Shown here piece after piece: positions 57,424 to 64,000 of a stretch of 64,000 nt of DNA. The notes under the pieces are model-generated. The model had not been told where the DNA came from. It did not search any database and worked only from the letters and a program-made list of their open reading frames with translations. The translations under genes were made by a program, and so were the position numbers. The number at the start of each line of letters is the position of its first letter. Position 1 is the stretch's first letter. This stretch comes from Phenylobacterium aquaticum (lineage in GTDB: Bacteria; Pseudomonadota; Alphaproteobacteria; Caulobacterales; Caulobacteraceae), in contig NZ_JALDPT010000012.1 in NCBI RefSeq assembly GCF_022695515.1, positions 1 to 64,000 of the forward strand. The letters are read 5' to 3'.

Positions 57424-58359
57424 ATGCAATCCGCCCTTGAGGTCACGGCGCGCCTGATCCAGTTCGCCGCCGCCACCGTGCTCTTCGGCGCGCCGCTGTT
57501 CTTCCTGTACGGGTTGCGGGCCCGCTCGGGCGATATGCCGGCCCGCCTTGGCTGGCCACGCTGGGGCCTGTTCCTGGCCGGCGCCACCCTGCTGTTCGCG
57601 GCGGCCGCCTCGCTGTGCGCCCAGACGGCGTCCATGACCGGTGAACCCGCCGCGGCGTTCCAACCCGCCAGTCTTTGGGAGGTGCTGGCCGGGACCCAGT
57701 TCGGCCTGGCCATCGCCGCGCGGATGGGCCTGGCCACCGCGGCCCTCATCCATGGGCTGATGGTGCGGCCGTCACGGCTCCTCTGGGCGGTGCTCGCCGG
57801 TCTGGGCGCAGGCGCCTTGGCCAGCTTCGCCTGGACGGGGCATGGCGGCGCGAATGATGGCGTCGCGGGCATCATCCATCTTGGCGCTGACATCATCCAC
57901 CTGCTGGCTGCAGGCGTCTGGCTGGGGGCGCTGGCGGTCCTGGCCGCCCTGCTGACGGCGGCCCGCCCAAGCCCAGACCGTTGGACCCTGCAGACGCTCC
58001 ATCGCGGACTCGAGGGCTTTTCCGGCGTCGGGACCGCGGTGGTGGCGCTCCTCCTGCTCACCGGCCTGGTCAACAGCTGGTTCCTGATCGGGCCGACCCA
58101 CCTGGGCGCCCTGTGGACCACGGCGTACGGGCTGCTGCTGGGAGCCAAGATCCTGGTCTTCGCCGGCATGCTGGGGCTCGCCGCGATCAACCGGTTCCGG
58201 CTCACGCCTGGCCTCGGCGCGGCCCTCGCCGCCGCGCCGCCCCAGGCGGCGTTGGCGGCGCTGCGGCGAAGCATCCTTCTGGAGACCGTCGCGGCCATCG
58301 CCATCCTTGCCCTGGTCAGCCTGCTGGGAACGCTTGCGCCGCCGGCCGCCATGGACTGA
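57424..58359 (+). CDS. copD: Inner-membrane copper transport protein CopD
   Basis: The 311-residue protein has eight helices typical of CopD: LEVTARLIQFAAATVLFGAP, FAWTGHGG, a conserved GIIHLGADIIHLLAAGVWLG (His pair in helix 4), FSGVGTAVVALLLLTGLVNS and ALWTTAYGLLLGAKILVFAG. CopD takes copper from CopC into the cytoplasm or membrane. ATG 57424 is chosen, starting MQSALEVT, because the membrane helix begins at once and CopC ends just before. Confidence 0.92.
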   Translation: MQSALEVTARLIQFAAATVLFGAPLFFLYGLRARSGDMPARLGWPRWGLFLAGATLLFAAAASLCAQTASMTGEPAAAFQPASLWEVLAGTQFGLAIAARMGLATAALIHGLMVRPSRLLWAVLAGLGAGALASFAWTGHGGANDGVAGIIHLGADIIHLLAAGVWLGALAVLAALLTAARPSPDRWTLQTLHRGLEGFSGVGTAVVALLLLTGLVNSWFLIGPTHLGALWTTAYGLLLGAKILVFAGMLGLAAINRFRLTPGLGAALAAAPPQAALAALRRSILLETVAAIAILALVSLLGTLAPPAAMD

Positions 58360-58601
58360 GACGGCGGCCAGAGATCGTGCGTCAAACGCCGAGACCTGGC
58401 GCGCCGTTCCCGACTTGAGCGAGGAGTCTTCGGCAATTCCACTCCATGTTTAGGTAATCGCCGTGTATTCGACCCCGAACACCAACATTCCCACTGTGTC
58501 AATGTTGATCAATTTGCTTCAATATTTGCGTTCCATTAGGATCAAGGCGCCAGGCTGAGGCCAGCCATCTGCCCAAGGCCGCGCCAACAGCCGGATCCGC
58601 C
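58360..58601. other. Intergenic region before the acyltransferase gene, locally AT-rich
   Basis: No gene is seen in these 242 bp. The part from about 58430 to 58545 is markedly AT-rich for this genome and contains a TTGATCAA palindrome and several TTCAA/TTGAT words. These do not form an FNR box because the half-sites are not spaced by four bases. It probably contains the acyltransferase promoter. Confidence 0.4.
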
Positions 58602-59714
58602 ATGCCTCAGAACCTCAAAGCCCTGACCTCCCTGCGCTTCATCGCGGCCATGTGGGTGGTCAGCTACGACTACTGGCACGACCTCATGGCCGTCACCCCG
58701 CGCCTGGTGAGCAAGGGCTACCTCGGGGTCGAGCTGTTCTTCGTGCTGTCGGGCTTCATCCTCAGCCACGTCTACCTGCAGGGCTTCGGGACTCGCAGCT
58801 TCCGCTACGCCGACTTCCTCTGGGCCCGCCTGGCGCGGGTCTATCCCGTCCATCTGGCGACGCTCCTGGGCATGGGGGCCCTGATCGCCGGCGCCACGCT
58901 CCTGGGGGTCCAGGCCGGCGACAAGGCGCTGGTCTGGTCGTCCCTTCCGGCCCAACTCACCCTGACCCAGGCCTGGGGTCTGGGACTGCATGGCGGCTGG
59001 AACCATCCCTCCTGGTCGATCTCGGCGGAATGGTTCGCCTACCTGACCTTCCCGGTGTTCGCGGCCCTGGCCTGGGCTCTGCGCCGCCGCCCCGGCCTCG
59101 CCGTGATCCTGGCCCTGATCCTGGTCGCCGTGCTGGAGATCGGCTTCGAGCGGCTGGCGGGATTCCCCCTCACCCGCGCGACCATCGCCTGGGGTGCGCT
59201 GCGGATCGTTCCCTGCTTCGCCCTGGGCTGCGCCGTCCACCTGCTGTGGTCGGCGCGCCCGATCCTGCGCCCGTCCCTGGCGATCACCAGCGCCGCGGCG
59301 AGCCTCGGCGCGATCCTGCTGGCGACGCAGACGGGCGCTCCGGATGCGGTCGCGATCGCGCTCTTCGGGGCGCTGATCTACAGCCTTGCGGGCCTGGCCA
59401 GCGCCGGGACGCGGTTGCTGACCGCGGCGCCCTTGGTCTATCTCGGCGAAGTCAGCTTCGCGGTCTATATGATGTGCATCCCCTGGCAGCTGGTCTTCGA
59501 GAAGGCCGCTCACCGGATTTTGGGCCTCGCCGAGGGACCCATGCCGCTGGCCCTGTGGCTGGCGATGTTCGCGGGCGTCGTTCCCGCCGCGATGATCCTG
59601 CACCATCTCGTCGAACGCCCGGCGCGCGACGCCATGCGCCGCCACGGCGTACCCTTTCAGCGCAACCGCACCCGGCTTGCGGCGCGATCGGCGGCGCTGG
59701 TCGCCGGCAATTGA
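58602..59714 (+). CDS. Acyltransferase family 3 membrane protein (OafA/YrhL-like)
   Basis: The 370-residue protein has about ten helices. It starts LKALTSLRFIAAMWVV, the N-terminal AT3 motif (with Arg), continues GYLGVELFFVLSGFILSHVY (the second conserved motif), and ends in VERPARDAMRRHG. AT3 proteins O-acylate surface glycans. Where most members have a His in the first helix region, the equivalent here is harder to see. It sits between copD and the two small secreted proteins. A link to copper is not evident. Confidence 0.85.
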   Translation: MPQNLKALTSLRFIAAMWVVSYDYWHDLMAVTPRLVSKGYLGVELFFVLSGFILSHVYLQGFGTRSFRYADFLWARLARVYPVHLATLLGMGALIAGATLLGVQAGDKALVWSSLPAQLTLTQAWGLGLHGGWNHPSWSISAEWFAYLTFPVFAALAWALRRRPGLAVILALILVAVLEIGFERLAGFPLTRATIAWGALRIVPCFALGCAVHLLWSARPILRPSLAITSAAASLGAILLATQTGAPDAVAIALFGALIYSLAGLASAGTRLLTAAPLVYLGEVSFAVYMMCIPWQLVFEKAAHRILGLAEGPMPLALWLAMFAGVVPAAMILHHLVERPARDAMRRHGVPFQRNRTRLAARSAALVAGN

Positions 59715-59760
59715 TCTTGATCATATGACCTGCCGCGCCAGAGACTGTAGAAGGGACTGG

Positions 59761-60141
59761 ATGCGAATTCTGCTCGCCCTTCTGGCCGTGCTGGCCCTGC
59801 TTGCGAACCCGGTGACCGCCGCGGCCGCCCAGGTCGCTTGCGCGACCCAGGGGGATGCAAGCGCCGGGAACAGCATGGCCGATATGCCGGGCATGTCCGA
59901 CGCCAAGGTCGCGGGGGCGAATTCCAATCCCTGCTGCGACCATTCCGGGACGTCCAAGGCGGCCGGACTCAGCTGCGTCCAGGCCTGCGCCACGGCGTGC
60001 GCGGTCATGGTGGCCCTGCCGAACCCGGCCGTCTCGGTCGCCCGCTATGCGACCGCCGCCGTCGTCCGCCCAGCGTCGATGACCTCCCGCGCCTCCCAGG
60101 CCCCAGCCCGGCTCGAACGACCTCCCAGATCGATCGGCTGA
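59761..60141 (+). CDS. Small Cys-rich secreted protein, possibly metal-binding
   Basis: The 126-residue protein has a signal peptide (MRILLALLAVLALLANPVTA). The mature part contains several Cys and Met: QVACATQ, SMADMPGMSDAK, NPCCDHSG, LSCVQACATACAV. This pattern occurs in small uncharacterised proteins of copper clusters and could bind Cu in the periplasm. ATG 59761 follows AAGGGACTGG. No named family is recognised. Confidence 0.65.
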   Translation: MRILLALLAVLALLANPVTAAAAQVACATQGDASAGNSMADMPGMSDAKVAGANSNPCCDHSGTSKAAGLSCVQACATACAVMVALPNPAVSVARYATAAVVRPASMTSRASQAPARLERPPRSIG

Positions 60142-60242
60142 CCCGCGGCGCGCAGGCGCCGCCGGGATCACGCGCCTAACCGCGCGTCAGCCGGCCGGAC
60201 ACCGTCCGGCCACAGCCATCGATCCTTTGAGAGAGTCTTCCC

Positions 60243-60506
60243 ATGTCCATTCGTGAAGTCCTGGCCGCGAGCGCGCTGTCGCTCGGCCTCGTCCTGACCC
60301 TGGCCGCCGCCCCGGCCGCCGCCCAGCCCTACGGCAAGGGCGGGAACTACAGCCTGGCCCCGCGCGTCGCACCTGATCCCCGGGCCACGACCGGCGCCAA
60401 GGCCGGCGAATTTCCGCCCCAGCAGCAGGCCATGTGCGTCTGCCCGATGATGAAACGCGGCGATGCTGCGCCTCATCCGGGCGCCGCCCCCGGCCTGCCC
60501 GGCTAG
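60243..60506 (+). CDS. Small secreted protein with CxCPMM motif
   Basis: The 87-residue protein has a signal peptide (LAASALSLGLVLTLAAAPAA, cleaved near AQPYG). The mature region is about 60 residues, Pro/Ala/Gly-rich, with one striking motif AMCVCPMMKRGDA near residue 65. The Cys and Met pair could bind Cu(I). It precedes cusC with a strong stem-loop between. No family is recognised. Confidence 0.6.
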   Translation: MSIREVLAASALSLGLVLTLAAAPAAAQPYGKGGNYSLAPRVAPDPRATTGAKAGEFPPQQQAMCVCPMMKRGDAAPHPGAAPGLPG

Positions 60507-60552
60507 CCGACTTCCCCGCCGCGCCGGTTATCCCCTGGCGCGGCGACGGAGG

Positions 60553-60586
60553 GCGCCGACGGGTGCTCACGACCACCCGTCGGCGC
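60553..60586 (+). terminator. Perfect 13-bp stem-loop before cusC
   Basis: GCGCCGACGGGTG (60553-60565) pairs perfectly with CACCCGTCGGCGC (60574-60586) around an 8-base loop. It is in the 127-bp gap between the small CxCPMM protein and cusC. Without a T tract it could be a weak terminator, an attenuator or a stabilising structure for the cusCBA messenger. Confidence 0.6.
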
Positions 60587-60633
60587 TTCCGCCCGGCCGC
60601 CCCTTGTCCCGACCATCGCCCCAGGAGCCCAAG

Positions 60634-61863
60634 ATGCGCCCTGCCTGGTTGTTCGCCGCCTCGGCCTTGCTGGCCAGCGCGACCCAAGCCGCCCCCCTGA
60701 CCTTCGACGCCGCCTTGAGGCTCGCCGAGCAAGACGCCCCCAGCCTGGCGGCCAAGGCGCTCGACGTCGCCGCGGCCCGGTCATCCGCCGTCGCCGCCGG
60801 CCGGCTGCCGGATCCCAAGCTGCGGCTGGGCCTCGACAATTTCCCGGTCTCTGGCCCGCCGGCCTGGCGTTTCGGTCCGGAGAGCATGACCATGGCCACC
60901 CTGGGCGTGATGCAAGACGTGCCCAACGCCGGCAAGCGGCGGTCGGCGCGAGATCGCGCCGCCGCCGATATCGGTGCGGCGGAAGCCTCCGGCCGCCTCG
61001 AGACCCGCGATGTGCGGCTGGGTGCGGCCCTGGCCTGGATCGACCTCCACTACGCCGAGCGCCGGCTCGCAGCCCTGGACGAGGTCGACCGGGCCTTGGC
61101 GCCCCTGCGCGGGGCCGCGCCCGCCCAGCTGGTCTCCGGCGCCGTACGGCCCGCCCAGGCCCTGGAGGCCGAACAGTTGACCGCGGTCCTGGGCGACCGC
61201 CGCGCCGAGCTCATCTCGGCAGCGGCCAAGGCCCGGTCTGAACTCGCCCGATGGACCGGGGACGCCTTCGCCGAGGTGATCGGCGCGCCGCCATCCTACG
61301 ATCTCGCCCCCGCCAGGCTTCGGGCCGGCCTCGACGGGCTTCCCACCCTCACCGCCTATGACGCCCTGACCCACCAGGCCGACGCCGATCTGGCCGCCGC
61401 CAGGGCCGAAAAACATCCCGACTGGAGCTGGGACCTCACCTACCAGCGCCGCGACCCGATGTGGGGCGACATGGTCTCGCTCGGCGCGACGGTCAGCCTA
61501 CCGGTCTTCGCGGGCAAACGTCAGGACCCCCTCATCGTCGCCCGCGCCGCCAGCGCCAGCCGAGTGCGCCTGGAGCGTGAGGCCGCCCGCCGCCAGGTCC
61601 GCTCGGCGCTCGACACCGACCTCGCCGACCTGACTAGGCTCCGCGACCGGCTGGCGCGCGCCGACACCCTCCTGGTCCCGTTGGCCAAGCGCCGCGCGGA
61701 CCTGGACACCGCCAGCTACGCCGCGGGCTCGGCCGGTCTGGGCGATGTGCTGCAGGCCTTCCTGGCCCTGGCCGACACCCACATCGACCGCCTGGATCGC
61801 GAGGCTGAGCTTACCCGCGAAGCCGCCCGCATCGCCCTCACCTACGGAACCGACGCGCCATGA
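60634..61863 (+). CDS. cusC: Outer-membrane efflux protein (CusC/TolC family)
   Basis: The 409-residue protein has a signal peptide (MRPAWLFAASALLASATQAA). Two TolC-type helical repeats follow: LRLAEQDAPSLAAKALDVAA with RLPDPKLRLGLDNFPV, then PTLTAYDALTHQADADLAAA with WSWDLTYQRRDPMWGDMVSL. It would form the outer-membrane channel for the CusBA efflux pump. CAGGAGC precedes ATG 60634. Its stop overlaps the cusB start in ATGA. No Cys lipidation site is evident. Confidence 0.87.
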   Translation: MRPAWLFAASALLASATQAAPLTFDAALRLAEQDAPSLAAKALDVAAARSSAVAAGRLPDPKLRLGLDNFPVSGPPAWRFGPESMTMATLGVMQDVPNAGKRRSARDRAAADIGAAEASGRLETRDVRLGAALAWIDLHYAERRLAALDEVDRALAPLRGAAPAQLVSGAVRPAQALEAEQLTAVLGDRRAELISAAAKARSELARWTGDAFAEVIGAPPSYDLAPARLRAGLDGLPTLTAYDALTHQADADLAAARAEKHPDWSWDLTYQRRDPMWGDMVSLGATVSLPVFAGKRQDPLIVARAASASRVRLEREAARRQVRSALDTDLADLTRLRDRLARADTLLVPLAKRRADLDTASYAAGSAGLGDVLQAFLALADTHIDRLDREAELTREAARIALTYGTDAP

Positions 61864-63342
61864 CCGCCTTGACCTCCACCCGCGCAGCGCTGGCCCTGGC
61901 CGCGGCCGCCCTGACCCTGGCCGCCGGCGCCGCCGGCTTCGGCCTGGCCCAGCTCGGTCGCCCTCACACCGTGCAGCCACCCCCCGCGCGCGGCCGGCCC
62001 CAAGGTGCTCTACTGGTACGACCCGATGGTCCCGGCTCAGCATTTCGACAAGCCGGGCAAGTCGCCGATGGGGATGGAGATGGTCCCCAAATACGCCGAG
62101 ACGGCGCCAGGCGCCGTTGGGGTCCGCATGGACCCTTCGGCAGTCCAAAACCTCGGCATGCGGCTGGCGACCGTCCAAAGAGGCGACTTCGCCGAGCGCG
62201 TCGAGGCTACCGGAGCCCTCGACTTCAACCAGCGTCAGGTCGCCGTCGTCGAGGCCCGCGCGGCGGGCTTCGTCCAACGGGTCTATGGCCGCGCGCCCGG
62301 GGACGTGGTCGCCGCCGGCGCGCCGATCGCCGATCTCCTGGTCCCCAGCTGGGAGGGGGCCCAGGCGGAGTACCTGGCGGTGCGACGCGCCGGGAGCCCG
62401 GCGCTGGAAGCCGCCGCGCGGCAGCGCCTGCGGCTGCTGGGCATGCCCGAGGGCCTGATCGCCGCTGTCGCCCGCGACGGTCGGCCGCGCACGGTGGTGA
62501 CGGTCACGACCCCCGTGGGCGGGGCGATCCAGACCCTCGACGTCCGCCAGGGCATGACCGTCAGCCTGGGCCAGACCCTGGCTCAGGTGTCGGGCCTGTC
62601 GACGGTCTGGCTCAACGCCGCCGTGCCCGAGGCCCAGGCCGGACGGCTTTCGGTGGGGACGCCCGCTCGCGCCGAACTCACCGCCTATCCTGGCGAAACC
62701 TTCACCGGCAAGGTGGCCGCCGTGCTGCCCGCCGCCGAGCCGCAGAGCCGCACCCTGACCGCCAGGATCGAGCTTGCGAACCACGACGGGCGGCTGAAGC
62801 CCGGCATGTTCGCCACGGTCCACCTGGACGGCCCGGCACGGCCGGCCCTCTTCGTGCCCTCGGAGGCGGTGATCCGCACCGGCCGGCGCGCGCTGGTGAT
62901 GCTGGCCGCTCCGGGCGGACGCTATCGGCCCGTGGAGGTCCGGCCCGGACGCGAGGACGGGGATCGCACCGAGATCCTCGCCGGCCTCGACGAGGGCGAC
63001 AAGGTCGTGGCTTCCGGCCAGTTTCTGATCGATTCCGAGGCCAGCCTGTCCGGCCTCGACGCCAGGCCGCTCGCCGCGACGCCAGCAGCCTCGCCCCAGG
63101 CCTCGGCCCCGGCCGCGCTCAACGAGACGCGCGGGCGCATCGAGGCGTTGTCGGGCGACCAGATCACGCTTAGCCACGAGGCGGTCCCGGCGATCGGCTG
63201 GCCGGCCATGACCATGACCTTCACCCTGGACCCGTCGGGCCTTGGGCGTGGATTGAAGGTCGGCGATCGGGTGGGCTTCGGCTTCGAGCAACGGCCCTCC
63301 GGCGCCTTCATCCGCCGCATCGCCAAGGGCCGCCCCCAATGA
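61860..63342 (+). pseudogene. cusB: RND efflux periplasmic adaptor CusB with C-terminal CusF-like domain, frameshifted
   Basis: The adaptor has a signal/anchor (ALALAAAALTLAAGAAGFGL) in the first frame, then continues in another frame with the heavy-metal-binding motif VLYWYDPMVPAQHFDKPGKS, PMGMEMVPKY, lipoyl and beta-barrel regions (EARAAGFVQRVYGRAPGDVV, NAAVPEAQAGRLSVG) and a C-terminal CusF-like domain ([20 protein letters not shown] then WPAMTMTF). The Trp and two Met in WPAMTM match the CusF Cu(I) site. One extra C in the six-C run at 61980-61985 explains the break. Confidence 0.85.
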
Positions 63343-64000
63343 TCGCCGCCCTGATCCGCGCCTCGGTTCGCCACCGCGTCTTCGTCCTGCTGGCCGCCCT
63401 GGCGCTGCTGGCCGCCGGCGTCATGGCGCTGCGGACCACCCCCGTCGATGCGCTGCCGGACCTCTCGGACGTCCAGGTGATCATCCGCACCTCCTATCCT
63501 GGCCAGCGCCGCAGATCGTCGAGAACCAGGTCACCTATCCGCTCGCCACCACCATGCTCTCGGTCCCGGGGGCCAAGACGGTGCGGGGCTACTCCTTCTT
63601 TGGCGACAGCTTCGTCTATGTGCTGTTCGAGGATCGCACCGACCTCTACTGGGCCCGGTCGCGGGTGCTCGAATATCTGAACCAGGTGCAGAGCCGGCTT
63701 CCGCCCGAGGCCAAGGCCTCGCTAGGCCCCGACGCGACCGGGGTCGGCTGGGTCTATGAGTACGCCCTGGTCGACCGCACCGGACGCCATGACCTCGCCC
63801 AGCTGCGGTCCCTGCAGGACTGGTTCCTGCGCTACGAGCTGAAGACCCTGCCCGGCGTGGCCGAGGTCGCCTCCATCGGCGGCATGGTCAAGCAGTACCA
63901 GGTGGTCCTGGATCCCGTGAAGCTCGCCGCCTACGGCGTCACCCAGGCTGAGGCGGCCGAGGCGATCCAGAAGGCCAATTCGGAGACCGGCGGCTCGGTG
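63339..64000 (+). pseudogene. cusA: Cu(I)/Ag(I) RND efflux pump CusA, frameshifted and cut by window end
   Basis: The N-terminus starts [20 protein letters not shown] and reads [20 protein letters not shown], the CusA/CzcA-type beginning. The frame breaks after SYPGQ. The next frame continues [20 protein letters not shown], then [20 protein letters not shown] and [20 protein letters not shown], to the window end. One missing G after position 63506 would restore YPGQAPQIVE. Start overlaps the cusB stop (ATGA). The homologue is a proton-driven trimeric transporter for Cu(I) and Ag(I). Only about the first 220 residues lie in the window. Confidence 0.87.

Noticed and set aside
58515..58540. TTGATCAA before the acyltransferase gene considered as an FNR box
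   Set aside because: The two half-sites are adjacent instead of four bases apart.
61498..63339. A 613-codon minus-strand open frame opposite cusB
   Set aside because: It is a mirror of cusB codon bias; no domain, no start signal, and the plus strand carries clear CusB and CusF motifs.

Overview
The window is GC-rich, densely coded alphaproteobacterial DNA. The gene content suggests the Caulobacterales (Caulobacter or Phenylobacterium-like): a class II DAHP synthase, an MCP ending in a WEEF tail, IorAB-type molybdo-hydroxylases, many GTG and TTG starts, and ATGA/GTGA stop-start overlaps. The genus is inferred, not proven.

Positions 1-26,790 look like ordinary chromosome. They hold a frameshifted NnrU-like gene, a racemase-family protein, a LanC-like protein, an IorAB two-subunit molybdenum hydroxylase, a KgtP-like transporter, glutathione peroxidase, oxidoreductases, a MATE exporter, a cyclophilin and an ECF42-type sigma factor coupled to its DGPF partner. 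A large chemoreceptor and a housekeeping block follow (DAHP synthase, O-antigen ligase-like protein, glutathione reductase, RpiA, GlmU, phosphoglycolate phosphatase). The block ends in tRNA-Val(CAC). Short C/G-rich palindromes sit between genes here; I noticed none beyond the tRNA.

From 26,791 to the end the content changes to accessory functions, as in a genomic island next to a tRNA. A 650-bp non-coding stretch carries a tandem GGGGGGCA repeat. Then come: (a) a copper module of CsoR, a Met/His-rich periplasmic protein and a copper P-type ATPase, with a CsoR-type operator between the -35 and -10; (b) a minus-strand run of acetate kinase, a broken ATP-grasp-like protein, MFS, HlyD, a double ABC ATPase, two ABC permeases, D-lactate dehydrogenase and an SRPBCC protein; (c) plus-strand genes for a DUF2933 protein, an ICMT-like methyltransferase, an unusual CPD-motif P-type ATPase, a DUF5676-like protein, an archaeal-type methionine adenosyltransferase and an ECF sigma factor behind an FNR/FixK-like box; (d) a tightly coupled minus-strand operon of phosphoketolase-like enzyme, beta-CASP RNase-like protein, AMP phosphorylase-like enzyme and PRPP synthetase; (e) a Bax-inhibitor-1 protein; (f) periplasmic copper resistance, copAB facing copCD; (g) an acyltransferase, two small secreted proteins and the cusCBA efflux system, which runs off the window.

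The island reads as copper defence plus low-oxygen energy metabolism. Acetyl phosphate from the phosphoketolase-like enzyme could feed acetate kinase, and D-LDH could re-oxidise NADH. The coupled RNase-like, AMP phosphorylase-like and PRPP synthetase genes suggest a route that turns RNA or nucleotides into pentose phosphates for fermentation. That route is the most interesting candidate system here and is a hypothesis.

Six genes (nnrU-like, ATP-grasp-like, phosphoketolase-like, copA, cusB, cusA) each carry one single-base frameshift, mostly in homopolymers or G/C repeats. Base-level assembly error is the simplest explanation, but real gene decay cannot be excluded.
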